Notes: generated by a model not told the origin, from the sequence alone. 64,000 nt of DNA from Natronocella acetinitrilica (GCF_024170285.1 NZ_JALJXV010000001.1:640521-704520); one strand, 5' to 3'. Shown: positions 51,264 to 60,517, numbered from the stretch's first letter. Numbers and translations: made by a program.

Positions 51264-52526
51264 TCAGCTCGCCAACCGCATTGGCTCCACCACCACGGGG
51301 CTGTCCACGGCCATGTACTGGCCGGCTCGCAGTGAAAATGCCGGCATGATGGCGCGATCGGTCTTGACGCTGACGCCGGAATTGTCGGTGAGTTCGAAGT
51401 TGCCCGTATGGACGTCGAGGACCGCGATATCTGCGATGCGACCCTTGGTCAGGGCGCCCAGTTCATCGTCCATGCCGATCATGCGCGCCGCATTGCTGGT
51501 CGCGGTTGCGATCACGGTATCCATAGGCAGGCCCAGCGCAAGCAACTCGGTCATGGCGTGGGTCAGGCAGAAACGGACTTTGCCGAAGAAGGGGTTATCC
51601 TCCGACTCCGCCTCGCTCAATGAACCGACATGGGTGTTGTAGCCGTGCATGTCCGCGCCCAGGGTGTCCGGAATGATGCCCGCGTCCAGAACGCGACGCG
51701 CCATATCGAAACTGAAGTGGGAGCCATGCCCCACATCCACCCGTACGCCCCGCTCCAGTGCAACTTTCACGATGGGGTGCACATCGCCGCTCTTCGTGGA
51801 GATGAAGCCGCCGGGATGACGCGTAAACGGGTGGGCGAGTATGTCGCCTTCGGCCATGATCGGAACCAGCTCCTCGATGACACTGTCCGGATCGACGATG
51901 CCTTTTTCCTTCTCGGGCCAGAGTTGACCGAGATGAATATAGAGCGGAACGTCCAGCCCGCGGGCGATGTCACGGGCCTTGCGGATCACGTCCATGCCCC
52001 AGCGTGATTTGCCGCCTACCTCGGCATGGGCCTTGACCCCGCGGACGATATCCCGGTTTTCCAGGCCCACCCGGATGGTGTCATCCACATCGACGCAATC
52101 CGGGCCATAGAGCTGGGGATAGAGATGCCCCTCCAATCCGCCGACCAGGTACGTCGACAGGAAGCACAGCACCCGACTGTTGGAGGGCTCGGCCACGTAA
52201 TGTCTGAAGGCCGGCAGCGTCATGAGACTGGGGCCGCCCTGGTCCACCAGGGTGCTGACACCACTGCGAACGCCGCAGACATCGGCATTCAGGCCAAAGC
52301 GCCCGGTCACGTGCTGGAACACATGGGCATGGGTGTCAATCAGGCCGGGCGTGACCAGTTTGCCCTGGACGTCGATGACCTCGCGCGCTTGCTCCCCACG
52401 CAGTCCTGTCGCCACGGCGGCGATGCGATCTCCGGTGATGGCCACGTCCATCACGGCGTCGATACCGTTGGCTGGGTCGATCACCCGGCCACCGCGCAGG
52501 ATAAGGTCAAAAGCGGGTTCGGCCAT
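51264..52526 (-). CDS. Amidohydrolase/deacetylase-family metallohydrolase (dihydroorotase-like)
   Basis: A 420-aa binuclear metal hydrolase of the Atu3266/EF_0837-like group: LVTPGLIDTHAHVFQ (H-x-H), carboxylated Lys in DIVRGVKAHAE, YIHLGQ, VDVGHGSHFSF and the catalytic Asp in TLGADMHGYN. Relatives hydrolyse cyclic amides, N-acetyl or carbamoyl groups or acetylated hydroxy acids, so the substrate is uncertain. ATG 52526 has GGAGACC upstream. It is divergent from the hydroxylase large subunit and shares a 216-base promoter region that contains a MarR-like half-site. Confidence 0.85.
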   Translation of the reverse strand: MAEPAFDLILRGGRVIDPANGIDAVMDVAITGDRIAAVATGLRGEQAREVIDVQGKLVTPGLIDTHAHVFQHVTGRFGLNADVCGVRSGVSTLVDQGGPSLMTLPAFRHYVAEPSNSRVLCFLSTYLVGGLEGHLYPQLYGPDCVDVDDTIRVGLENRDIVRGVKAHAEVGGKSRWGMDVIRKARDIARGLDVPLYIHLGQLWPEKEKGIVDPDSVIEELVPIMAEGDILAHPFTRHPGGFISTKSGDVHPIVKVALERGVRVDVGHGSHFSFDMARRVLDAGIIPDTLGADMHGYNTHVGSLSEAESEDNPFFGKVRFCLTHAMTELLALGLPMDTVIATATSNAARMIGMDDELGALTKGRIADIAVLDVHTGNFELTDNSGVSVKTDRAIMPAFSLRAGQYMAVDSPVVVEPMRLAS

Positions 52527-52621
52527 GGTCGGTCTCCTTTCAGTGGGTCGTATCCGCAGCTTCACGAGCCGGAGGCGGTTGAGTCGCGGGCCCGTGAGTC
52601 GGGGTTGCAGGATAAATATGC

Positions 52622-52631
52622 AGTACACTAA
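52622..52631. promoter_or_regulatory. Second copy of the MarR-operator half-site
   Basis: AGTACACTAA (minus strand TTAGTGTACT) is identical over 10 bases to one half of the large palindrome at 58958-58989. It lies in the divergent promoter region between the amidohydrolase and hydroxylase genes, so the same regulator may bind both. Confidence 0.45.
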
Positions 52632-52742
52632 GTTTAAGCTAGCATGAAAAATCGGGTTGTTCACCCACGATTGCACGTTGACGCCGGATCGCGGTTCGGC
52701 ACGACGTTTGCAAAGCGTTCTGTCAGTCACAGGAGGCACCGT

Positions 52743-55139
52743 ATGGCGGAGCAAGGCAGGCAGGACGGCTCGGGGGTCGGCAGTCGCGTGCGACGCAAGG
52801 AGGACGATCGTTACCTTCGCGGCAAGGGCGAGTACGTGGGTGACATGCAGTTGCCCGGTATGCAGGAACTGGCCTTCCTGCGCAGTTCTCTGGCCCATGC
52901 CCATTTGACAGGCATTACCAAGCCGGAGGGTGCTGAGCGTCAGGTCTTTGCAAGCGCCGACCTGGTCGGTGTGAAGGCGATCCGTGCGGTCTCCGCGCTA
53001 CCGGGTTTCAAGGTGTCCGAGCAGCCCATACTGGCGGTGGACAAGGTTCGCTTCGTCGGCGAGTTGCTGGCCGCCTGCCTTGCTCCAACACGGGGCGAAG
53101 CCGAGGACCTGGCCGCTGCGACCCGCGTTGACATGGAGCCGATCCCCGCAGTCAGCGACATGCTGGAAGCCCTTGAGCCAGGCGCGTCGCTGGTCCATGA
53201 AGAGTGGGGCGACAACGTATTCCAGCAGACCTTTGTCGATGGAGACATCGATTCTGTCCGCCGCACCGCGGCGGTGCGTGTCGAGCGCGAATTCCGCACT
53301 GCCCGCCAATGCATGTCGCCCATCGAGGGGCGTGCGGTGCTTGCCGTCTGGGATCGGCGGTTGGAGCAACTGGTGGTCTACACGGCAACGCAGATGCCCC
53401 ATATCGTGCGCACCGGGCTCTGCGATTGCCTGGGGCTCCGTCACGAGCAGGTTCGCGTGGTCGCTCCCGACGTGGGCGGTGGTTTCGGTTACAAGGGCAT
53501 TTTGCTGGCGGAAGAGGTCTGCGCTGCGTGGCTCGCCATGCACACCGGGCGGCCCGTTCGCTGGCTGGAAGATCGCCGGGAGCAGCTCACCGCCAATGCC
53601 AACTGCCGTGAGCATCACTACCGGATAACCGCCTACGCCAACGAGCGGGGTCGGCTGCTGGCCCTCGACGCCGACGCGCATGTGGACGCGGGCGCCTACT
53701 CTGCCTATCCGTTTTCCGCGTGTCTGGAAGGTGCCCAGGTTGCGAGCATTTTGCCGGGACCCTACGATTTCCAGGCGTATCGCTGTCGCACCACATCCGT
53801 TGCGACCAACAAGGCCGCCATCCTTCCGTACCGCGGTGTCGCCCGGACGGGTGTCTGTTTCGCCATGGAGTTGACCATCGACGCCATCGCTCGCGCGGTT
53901 GGACGCGAGCCGTCGGAGGTGCGTATGGAGGCGCTGGTCCGCCCGGAGTCCATGCCCTTCGACAACATCACCAACAAGCATTTCGACAGCGGCGACTATC
54001 CGGAATGTCTTCGCCGCGCGGTGGCCGCCATCAAGCTGCCCGACATTCGCCGCCGACAGGAGCAGGGCGAGGCGGACGGTCGCCTGATCGGCATCGGTTT
54101 CTCGATCTTCTGTGAGCAGGCCGCCCACGGCACGTCCGTCTACGCCGGTTGGGGCATCCCCATGGTGCCGGGTCACGAACAGGCGACGGTGAGGCTGACT
54201 CCCGATGGTGGCCTGGAGGTGCGCGTCGGTGTGCACTCCCACGGTCAGGGGCTCGAGACTACGCTGGCCCAGGTCGCCCATGAAGTTCTCGGCCTCGACA
54301 TTGCGCAGATCCGTGTCGTGCACGGTGATACCGCCTACACGCCCTACTCGACAGGCACCTGGGGTTCGCGCTGCATGGTCATGGCAGGCGGGGCTGTCGC
54401 CACCGCATGCGAGCAACTCGCAGAACGTATTCGTCGAATCGGTGCCAAGTTGCTCTCCGTGGAGCCGGGCAGCGTGACGCTGGCACAGGGCGGCGTTGCG
54501 GCAGAGTCCGGTAACGCGGTATCCATCGAAGACATCGCGCATACCTGGTATCTGAAGCCTCAGAACCTGCCGGACGACGTCGACTCCGGTGGCCTCGAGG
54601 TCACCGCGGGCTACAAGACAGGTCGCGACAGCGGCACCTTCAGTTACGCCGCACATGCCGTGGTGGTAGCGGTAGATCCCGTGCTCGGTGATATCGAGCT
54701 GCTCGATTACGTGGTCGTCGAGGATGGTGGCGTGCTGGTGAACCCCATGATCGTTGATGGGCAGGTCTATGGTGGTGTCGCCCAGGGGATCGGTACCGCG
54801 CTCTATGAAGAGATGCCCTATGACCGTAACGCGCAGCCCCAGGCCTCGACGTTGTCGGACTACCTGTTGCCTGGTCCCACCGAGGTGCCGGATATGGCAA
54901 TTGAACACATGGAGACGCCGTCGCCGTATACCCGTTTCGGGCAGAAGGGTATTGGCGAAGGTGGAGCCATCGGGCCGCCGGCGGCCATTGCCAATGCGGT
55001 GAACGATGCGCTTCGGCCTGTCGGGGCGGAGATCTGCAGCGTGCCGATTACCCCCCGAAGGGTGCTGGAGGCCATCCATGCGGCCAGGCAGGCGTCGCAG
55101 CAGGAGATAGCGCAGAAAAGGCAGGGGGTGGCGGGATGA
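52743..55139 (+). CDS. Molybdenum hydroxylase large (Mo-cofactor) subunit, xanthine dehydrogenase/CoxL family
   Basis: A 798-aa catalytic subunit with SRVRRKEDDRYLRGKGEYVGDM at the N-terminus, VAPDVGGGFGYKG, the active-site loop at PYRGVARTG (residues 362-370), GQGLETTLAQVAHEVLG and GIGEGGAIGPPAAI with the essential Glu739. The loop has Gly365 where CO dehydrogenase has the copper-ligating Cys, so this is not a form-I CODH. It should hydroxylate an aldehyde or N-heterocycle. AGGAGG lies 7 bases before ATG 52743. It is first in the large-FAD-FeS operon. Confidence 0.92.
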   Translation: MAEQGRQDGSGVGSRVRRKEDDRYLRGKGEYVGDMQLPGMQELAFLRSSLAHAHLTGITKPEGAERQVFASADLVGVKAIRAVSALPGFKVSEQPILAVDKVRFVGELLAACLAPTRGEAEDLAAATRVDMEPIPAVSDMLEALEPGASLVHEEWGDNVFQQTFVDGDIDSVRRTAAVRVEREFRTARQCMSPIEGRAVLAVWDRRLEQLVVYTATQMPHIVRTGLCDCLGLRHEQVRVVAPDVGGGFGYKGILLAEEVCAAWLAMHTGRPVRWLEDRREQLTANANCREHHYRITAYANERGRLLALDADAHVDAGAYSAYPFSACLEGAQVASILPGPYDFQAYRCRTTSVATNKAAILPYRGVARTGVCFAMELTIDAIARAVGREPSEVRMEALVRPESMPFDNITNKHFDSGDYPECLRRAVAAIKLPDIRRRQEQGEADGRLIGIGFSIFCEQAAHGTSVYAGWGIPMVPGHEQATVRLTPDGGLEVRVGVHSHGQGLETTLAQVAHEVLGLDIAQIRVVHGDTAYTPYSTGTWGSRCMVMAGGAVATACEQLAERIRRIGAKLLSVEPGSVTLAQGGVAAESGNAVSIEDIAHTWYLKPQNLPDDVDSGGLEVTAGYKTGRDSGTFSYAAHAVVVAVDPVLGDIELLDYVVVEDGGVLVNPMIVDGQVYGGVAQGIGTALYEEMPYDRNAQPQASTLSDYLLPGPTEVPDMAIEHMETPSPYTRFGQKGIGEGGAIGPPAAIANAVNDALRPVGAEICSVPITPRRVLEAIHAARQASQQEIAQKRQGVAG

Positions 55140-55933
55140 AGGCGGCCCGGTTCCAGTATGACCGACCCGCGAGGCTGGATGATGCCCTGAAGGTCATTGC
55201 CGCAGGCGGATCCATGGTTGTCTCGGGCAGCCAGTCGCTGGGACCGATGCTCAATCTTCGGCTCGCCCAACCGGAAGCGCTTGTGGATGTCTCGCTCTTG
55301 CCGGAGCTGCGTGGCTATGCCGAGGACAGCGAAGGTCTCATTATCGGCGCGGGCGTGACACATGCCGAAATCGAAGATGGTCTGTTGCCGGATCTCACCA
55401 ACGGGATCCTGCCGCGGGTGGCGGCGGGCATTGCCTATCGCGCCGTCCGCAATCGCGGCACCATCGGTGGCAGCCTGGCCCATGCCGACCCCGCTGCGGA
55501 CTGGGTCTCCAGTCTCATGGCCCTGGATGCCGAGGTGCTGTTGCGATCAGCCCGGGGGGCTCGCCGCATGCGCCTGACGGATTTCGTGACGGGTGCTTTC
55601 GCCACGGCGCGTCGCGACGACGAGATCCTGGTTGCCGTGCGTATCCGCCAGGTTCACCGGGACAGCCGGTTCGGCTACTTCAAGACTTGCCGCAAGACCG
55701 GTGAACTTGCGCGTGCCATCGGCGTGGTGTTTCAGGCGGCAGCTGAAGACCGGACCCGCGTCGTCATGGGCGCGACGGGCGGACGGCCCGTGGTCGTCGA
55801 CGCCTCCGGTTTGCCGGACGAGGCCATGCTCTCGGCAGCGCTTGAAACAGAGGCGCCGACGATCGACGAGATCGACAGCGCCGTCTACCTGGAAGTCGTC
55901 CGGCGCGCCGCCCGGATGAGCGAGGTTGCATGA
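55136..55933 (+). CDS. Molybdenum hydroxylase FAD-binding (medium) subunit
   Basis: A 265-aa FAD subunit (CoxM/XdhB type). FAD motifs: VVSGSQSLGPMLNLRLAQPEALVDVS (the AGGQSL motif in variant form) and RNRGTIGGSLAHADPAADW (TIGG). It passes electrons from the Fe-S clusters to the acceptor. The gene overlaps the large subunit by 4 bases and the Fe-S subunit by 4 bases, so expression is tightly coupled. It is slightly shorter than the usual 280-290 residues. Confidence 0.92.
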   Translation: MKAARFQYDRPARLDDALKVIAAGGSMVVSGSQSLGPMLNLRLAQPEALVDVSLLPELRGYAEDSEGLIIGAGVTHAEIEDGLLPDLTNGILPRVAAGIAYRAVRNRGTIGGSLAHADPAADWVSSLMALDAEVLLRSARGARRMRLTDFVTGAFATARRDDEILVAVRIRQVHRDSRFGYFKTCRKTGELARAIGVVFQAAAEDRTRVVMGATGGRPVVVDASGLPDEAMLSAALETEAPTIDEIDSAVYLEVVRRAARMSEVA

Positions 55934-57084
55934 ACACGGTTAACCTGACAGTCAATGACCGCCTCATTCAGCGCGACGTCGAGGGCCGTACGCACCTCGC
56001 CGATCTGTTGCGGGATGACCTGCTGCTCACGGGCACTCATGTGGGCTGTGAACACGGTATCTGCGGCGCCTGTACCGTCCTCATGGATGGCCGGCCGGTT
56101 CGATCGTGCATCACCTATGCAGCCGCCTGCAGCGATCACCGGATCTCCACCATCGAGAGCTTTGATGATGAACCCCTGATGGCACGTTTGCGCGATGCCT
56201 TCTCGGAGGAGCATGCACTGCAGTGCGGCTACTGCACGCCAGGCATGCTGATCACCGCCCGCGATATCGTCATCCGCTATGCCGGCCGGCAGCCCGCTGA
56301 ACGAACGATCCGCGAAGAGCTGAGTGGGAATCTATGCCGTTGCACTGGCTATGCCGGCATCGTCAAGGCCGTACAAAAGGTGCTTGCCGCGGTCACGGAT
56401 GAGCCGGCGCTGCTGCCCGCCGCGGCTGCCGTCGTGCTCCCGACAATCGCGGCTCAGGACTTCGATGCCACGTCACTGGAAGCACCTGAAGCCGGCCGGG
56501 CGCGGGGTGCGCTGAAGAGCGAGCAGTCCGGTGCGCGTAGACGAATCGAAAGCCGCTTCGGACTCACCCATGAACCCGAAGCTGTCTGGCACCTCATCCG
56601 CAACGACATCAAGGCGGTCGTCGCCTGTCTTCCGGGCGCGCGACTCGAAAACGTTGGTTCGGACGGCGAGGTCACTGGGGTGATCGAGGTTCGGCTCGGG
56701 CCGATTCTCACCCGCATAGATGGGCAAGGCGGACTCGAATACGACGATGTCAGGCGTCGCGGTCAGGTCGACGGCGAGGGGGTGGACAGCCGCTCCGCCT
56801 CTCGGGCGACAGGCTCTGTCGAGTTCGTGGTCGGTGATGGGGAAGACGGCACCACGGACATGCAGGTCGCTCTGGAGTTCGAACTCACCGGGGCTCTGGC
56901 CCAGTTCAGCCGGGGGGCGCTGGTCGATGACGTTGTTCAGGTGATGCTCGATCAGTTCCGGGCGAATCTGGATAGACAACTCTCCGGTGGAGAGGTGGCG
57001 GCGACGGCGCAACTCAATCCCATGCGGCTTTTCCTGTCGGCATTGGCCAGGCGATTGCGTCGATGGTTTGGCGGTGGCCGGTAA
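55930..57084 (+). CDS. Molybdenum hydroxylase [2Fe-2S] subunit fused to a CoxG/SRPBCC domain
   Basis: A 384-aa fusion. Residues 1-160 are the small subunit with Cys40, 45, 48, 60 (plant-type cluster) and Cys99, 102, 136, 138 (second cluster, CGYCTPG and LCRCTGY). After a linker (about 160-205), residues about 205-350 resemble the CoxG/SRPBCC fold (LTHEPEAVWHLIRNDIKAVVACLPGARLENVG). A basic C-terminal helix follows (LARRLRRWFGGGR). CoxG proteins recruit CO dehydrogenase to the membrane or to quinone; here that role seems built into the subunit. There are no stop codons or frame breaks. Confidence 0.9.
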   Translation: MNTVNLTVNDRLIQRDVEGRTHLADLLRDDLLLTGTHVGCEHGICGACTVLMDGRPVRSCITYAAACSDHRISTIESFDDEPLMARLRDAFSEEHALQCGYCTPGMLITARDIVIRYAGRQPAERTIREELSGNLCRCTGYAGIVKAVQKVLAAVTDEPALLPAAAAVVLPTIAAQDFDATSLEAPEAGRARGALKSEQSGARRRIESRFGLTHEPEAVWHLIRNDIKAVVACLPGARLENVGSDGEVTGVIEVRLGPILTRIDGQGGLEYDDVRRRGQVDGEGVDSRSASRATGSVEFVVGDGEDGTTDMQVALEFELTGALAQFSRGALVDDVVQVMLDQFRANLDRQLSGGEVAATAQLNPMRLFLSALARRLRRWFGGGR

Positions 57085-57220
57085 TTCCAGCCCGGGATCT
57101 TGCCCGGATTTCCCGGTCTGCAAATCGAAGCCGCTTGGCGCTGCTCCTGGGTGGTGGCATGTTACGGGCTGCCGAGGCACTCCGTGTCGCAAGCCTCTCA
57201 ACCTCCGTGGAGCCCGATTC

Positions 57221-57727
57221 ATGTCACCGACCAAGAATTCAGTGCGCAAGGACGGCGCCGTCAGCGTCTCGGAAGAGACGCTCAAACTCTCTTCAAGACC
57301 GGGTTTTCTCATTCGCCGCCTGCATCAGATTCACGTTGCACTGTTCCTGGAGGAGTGCGCCGAATTTGACATCACGCCGGTGCAGTACAGCCTGCTCACC
57401 GCCCTTCGCGCCGGAGAGATGGATCAGAAAACCCTCGCTGAGAACATCGGAATCGACCACGCCACGACCACCAATGTGGTCAAGCGACTGGAGGTGGGGG
57501 GCTGGCTCAAACGCCGCACCGGGGAGAAGGATCGCCGTCGGCGTCTTGTCTGGCTCACTCCTGCGGGAGAAGTCTTGCTCGATCGCATGCATGGGCCGGC
57601 CCAGCGTGCCCATGATCGCACCGTGAGTCATCTCAAGCCGAGGGATCGGGAGCGATTCGTGGCGTATCTGACCGAGCTGGTCGAGGCCGGCAACGCTTTC
57701 GGGCGAGCACCGTTCAATATTCGCTAA
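57221..57727 (+). CDS. MarR-family transcriptional regulator
   Basis: A 168-aa winged-helix protein: PGFLIRRLHQIHVALFLEECAEFDITPVQYSLLTAL, recognition helix MDQKTLAENIGIDHATTTNVVKRLEVGGWLKRR and wing TGEKDRRRRLVWLTPAG. MarR proteins bind palindromes and usually release DNA upon binding aromatic or other small ligands. It sits between the hydroxylase and DUF1116 genes, and palindromic sites lie at 58958-58989 and 52622-52631, making it the probable pathway regulator. ATG 57221 has GGAG 10 bases upstream; the 136 bases before it hold no gene. Confidence 0.88.
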   Translation: MSPTKNSVRKDGAVSVSEETLKLSSRPGFLIRRLHQIHVALFLEECAEFDITPVQYSLLTALRAGEMDQKTLAENIGIDHATTTNVVKRLEVGGWLKRRTGEKDRRRRLVWLTPAGEVLLDRMHGPAQRAHDRTVSHLKPRDRERFVAYLTELVEAGNAFGRAPFNIR

Positions 57728-57740
57728 GGGAGAGCACCAC

Positions 57741-58916
57741 ATGTCCATTAAGCGCCCCGCAGAAGAATCCGTGGATGAAGCAACCAGGGGCGCGGCGCTC
57801 CGGATGGCGGCGAGCCGCCCGGTCTGGGAGCGGTCCGGAACGGCTGAAGAGTTTCTCAACCTGCCCGCCGATGTGTTCCTGCATGCCGGGCCACCCTTGT
57901 CCGGGCCCGATGCCATTCCTCTGCCCATGCTGCACGGCGCATGTGCTGCACTGCTGTTTGAAGGTCGGGCTGACAGCTACGCTTCGGCGCGCGAACAGAT
58001 CCTTTCCGGTGCCGTCTCTCTCCGTCCCGCACAGGACGTCGGCCTGGTCACTCCCCTTGCCGCCGTGGTGTCCCGGTCCATGTGGTTGCACCGGGTCATC
58101 GATGCGAATGGATCGAACGGTGTCGGTTATGCACCGATCAGTGATGGCACAGGGCCGGCGCAGCGCTTCGGACTGTTTGACCTGGAGGTTGTCGAGCGAC
58201 TTCGATTCGTGCACGAGCAGGTGGCGCCCGCGCTCGAAGCCGTATGGGCGAAGCCCGTCGACATTCTGCCGTTGGCTCGGGAAAGCCTGAGCAAGGGCGA
58301 TGAACTCCACGGCCGGGTCGGCGTCGGCTCCGCGATGCTGGGCCAGTCGCTGGGCGCGCTCTCTCTGCCATCTGCAGTTCAGGAGTACGTGAGCGGCAAT
58401 CCCCAGGGGTTTCTGAACCTGTGGATGGCTGCATGCCGATGCATGGTCGGCGCGGCAATGGATGGCAAGGCCAATATGCTGGTGATCGCCGCCGGCGGCA
58501 ACGGCATCGAATTCGGTATCAAGCTCGGCAAGGCGCCAGATACCTGGTTGACGGCGCCGGCAGGTGAAGTGGTCGGCCCGGCACTCCGCCCCGCTCTGGC
58601 TGCCTGCAAGCGGTTACCGGCAATCGGCGACAGTGCCTTGATCGATGCGGTGGGCCTGGGTGCTCTGGCTCTGGATGCCGCTCCGGAGCAGGCCGCATTA
58701 CTCGCTGATCCCGGCCTGCTCCAGTCCATGGAACGGGTAAGGGAGCAGGCGCTGGTCGCCATGCATCCCGGTCTGCAGCGAATGGTGGGCATGAATGCCT
58801 CTGCCGTCGCTGGGGATTGCCTGCCGGGCGTCTGTCTGGCGGCGCTGGATGCGGACGGGGCGCTCGGCATCGTCGGTCGAGGCGTCGCCAGGCATCCGCT
58901 CTCCCTCTACACCTGA
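57741..58916 (+). CDS. DUF1116 protein, divergent relative of AllG (oxamate carbamoyltransferase subunit)
   Basis: A 391-aa protein that matches DUF1116 as I remember E. coli AllG/YlbE: FLHAGPPL, MLHGACAALLFEGRA, LSKGDELHGR, GFLNLWMAACRC, GNGIEFGIKLGKAPDTWLTAPAGEV, IGDSALIDAVGLGA and GDCLPGVC...GVARHP. AllG works with AllF (FdrA) and AllH in allantoin breakdown; neither is in this window. The family's CHH triplet seems to be AQD here (RPAQDVG), so activity may differ. GGGAG precedes ATG 57741. It is 13 bases after marR, possibly co-transcribed. Confidence 0.78.
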   Translation: MSIKRPAEESVDEATRGAALRMAASRPVWERSGTAEEFLNLPADVFLHAGPPLSGPDAIPLPMLHGACAALLFEGRADSYASAREQILSGAVSLRPAQDVGLVTPLAAVVSRSMWLHRVIDANGSNGVGYAPISDGTGPAQRFGLFDLEVVERLRFVHEQVAPALEAVWAKPVDILPLARESLSKGDELHGRVGVGSAMLGQSLGALSLPSAVQEYVSGNPQGFLNLWMAACRCMVGAAMDGKANMLVIAAGGNGIEFGIKLGKAPDTWLTAPAGEVVGPALRPALAACKRLPAIGDSALIDAVGLGALALDAAPEQAALLADPGLLQSMERVREQALVAMHPGLQRMVGMNASAVAGDCLPGVCLAALDADGALGIVGRGVARHPLSLYT

Positions 58917-58957
58917 AAGGCCCTCCAGGTCTGCCCCAAAGGACGAGAAATCCGCAC

Positions 58958-58989
58958 TTACTTGGTGCACTAATTAGTGTACTAAGTAA
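58958..58989. promoter_or_regulatory. 32-base near-palindromic operator, likely MarR-bound
   Basis: The two 16-base halves around 58973/58974 pair at 14 of 16 positions, with the symmetric core CACTAATTAGTG. It lies upstream of the ABC importer genes and just after the DUF1116 gene. One half recurs at 52622-52631. The remaining part of 58917-59160 holds no evident gene. Confidence 0.7.
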
Positions 58990-59160
58990 AATCTGGTGCA
59001 TATTTTATTGCTCCTGCCTATCCATGTCATTGATGAACCGTATGTTTCATGTTTGGCCCCGCCCTTGCATCAGTGCTCCATGCAGTTACCAAGAACAAGC
59101 CGTGCCATCTCCGCGAGACGGGTTTGTTGCGGGGCGGCGGTACTCACTGGAGCGCAGACG

Positions 59161-60426
59161 ATGAAAACGAGCATCTTCAACAAGAGACAGGATGGCCACG
59201 CCGCTGGGGATCACCCGAAGACGGTCAGGACACTGGGCTATATGGCGGGTCTGGCAATCGCGGGAGCGGCCATGCTCGCTGGCCCGTTGGCCTCTGCCCA
59301 GGAAACCATTCGCATCGGTGCGCCCCTGGCACTGACGGGTGGTCTGGCAGATGAAGGTTACAAGCAGCAACAGGTCTACCGCTTGTGGGCGGAGAAGGTC
59401 AATGCCAACGGCGGTATCGAGATCAATGGGCAGGCCCATCAGGTCGAGATTCTCGAGTATGACTATCAGAGTGACGGGCCACGAGCCGGTCAGTTGGCGG
59501 AACGACTGATCACCAGAGATCGCGCTCATCTCATCATGGCACCCTTCGGCTCCGGTCACACCGTGATTACCGGCACCGTGGGCGAGCGCTACCGCGTTCC
59601 GACGATCGCCTGTGTTGCCTCCTCGGAGTCCGTGTTCGCGAATCAGAACCCCTACCTGTTCGGAACGCTATCGCCCAACGCGAACATGACCGTGACGATG
59701 ACCGACTTCCTCATGGAGAGGCATCCGGAACTGAGTCGTGTCGCCGTACTGGGTCGGGATGACGTGTTCCCGAAATCCATGGCTGAGGCCACGGTCGCGG
59801 CAGCTGAAGCCGCCGGCCTGGAAGTGGTCTACAACGAGTTGTATTCGGTTGGTACGCTCGACCACTCCTCGTCGCTCACCAGCATTCGCAGGGCCGAGCC
59901 GGACTGGATCTACATCACCGGCTACACCCAGGATCTCATCCTTGCCCGTCGGCAGATGTCCGACCTCAACGTGCACGCTCCCATCGTCACGATGGTGACG
60001 GGGCCTGCCTATGAAGAGTTCATCGAGGGGTTGGGTAGCCTGGCGGAGGACGTATCGTCCTCGAGTTGGTGGCACCACTCTGCAACCTACGAGGGCACGG
60101 GTGTCTGGCCGACCACGGACTCCTTCTACCAGGACTTCCTGGAAATCAGCAATGGTGCCGATCCGGACTACGTCCACGGTTCATGCGCTGGCGCTCTGGC
60201 CATGCTTGAAGACGTGCTGCCGCGAGCCGGTTCACTGGATGGCTCGGCCATCCGTGATGCCCTTGCGGAAACCGATATCGAGACCTTCTACGGCAGCATC
60301 CGCTTCGGCGAAAACGGAATGAACGAGGCGCGGGAACTGCCCATCATCCAGGTGCAGGACGAGCGAATCGTCGTCCTCTATCCGGAATCCATCGCCACTG
60401 GCGAACTGCGAATCCTGAGTCGCTGA
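59161..60426 (+). CDS. Branched-chain-type ABC transporter substrate-binding protein
   Basis: A 421-aa periplasmic receptor of the LivK/Peripla_BP_6 group. A long N-region and hydrophobic segment (TLGYMAGLAIAGAAMLAGPLASA-Q) form the signal. IRIGAPLALTGGLADEGYKQQQVYRLW and HLIMAPFGSGHTVITGTVGERYRVPTIACVASSESVF are typical. Relatives bind amino acids, amides or aromatic acids; the ligand here is unknown. ATG 59161 has GGAGCG upstream. It is first in the five-gene importer operon behind the MarR-type operator. Confidence 0.9.
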   Translation: MKTSIFNKRQDGHAAGDHPKTVRTLGYMAGLAIAGAAMLAGPLASAQETIRIGAPLALTGGLADEGYKQQQVYRLWAEKVNANGGIEINGQAHQVEILEYDYQSDGPRAGQLAERLITRDRAHLIMAPFGSGHTVITGTVGERYRVPTIACVASSESVFANQNPYLFGTLSPNANMTVTMTDFLMERHPELSRVAVLGRDDVFPKSMAEATVAAAEAAGLEVVYNELYSVGTLDHSSSLTSIRRAEPDWIYITGYTQDLILARRQMSDLNVHAPIVTMVTGPAYEEFIEGLGSLAEDVSSSSWWHHSATYEGTGVWPTTDSFYQDFLEISNGADPDYVHGSCAGALAMLEDVLPRAGSLDGSAIRDALAETDIETFYGSIRFGENGMNEARELPIIQVQDERIVVLYPESIATGELRILSR

Positions 60427-60517
60427 TTCGTACCGCCACCGAGCGGCCCCGGCGGTGTGCGCCGTGGGCCGCCAATCCTCAACACCGCGCGGTACCACGA
60501 GACCCTGGGGGGAGCGC

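Noticed and set aside
52998..55079. A very long open frame (nearly 700 codons) on the minus strand opposite the hydroxylase large subunit
   Set aside because: It is a GC-rich antisense shadow. The plus-strand gene carries all conserved motifs and a good ribosome-binding site, while the antisense product is His/Gly/Arg-rich without any family pattern.
52743..57084. Aerobic carbon monoxide dehydrogenase (coxLMS)
   Set aside because: The large-subunit loop reads PYRGVARTG, with Gly at the position of the copper-ligating Cys, and the order is large-medium-small. A form-I CODH is therefore not supported.
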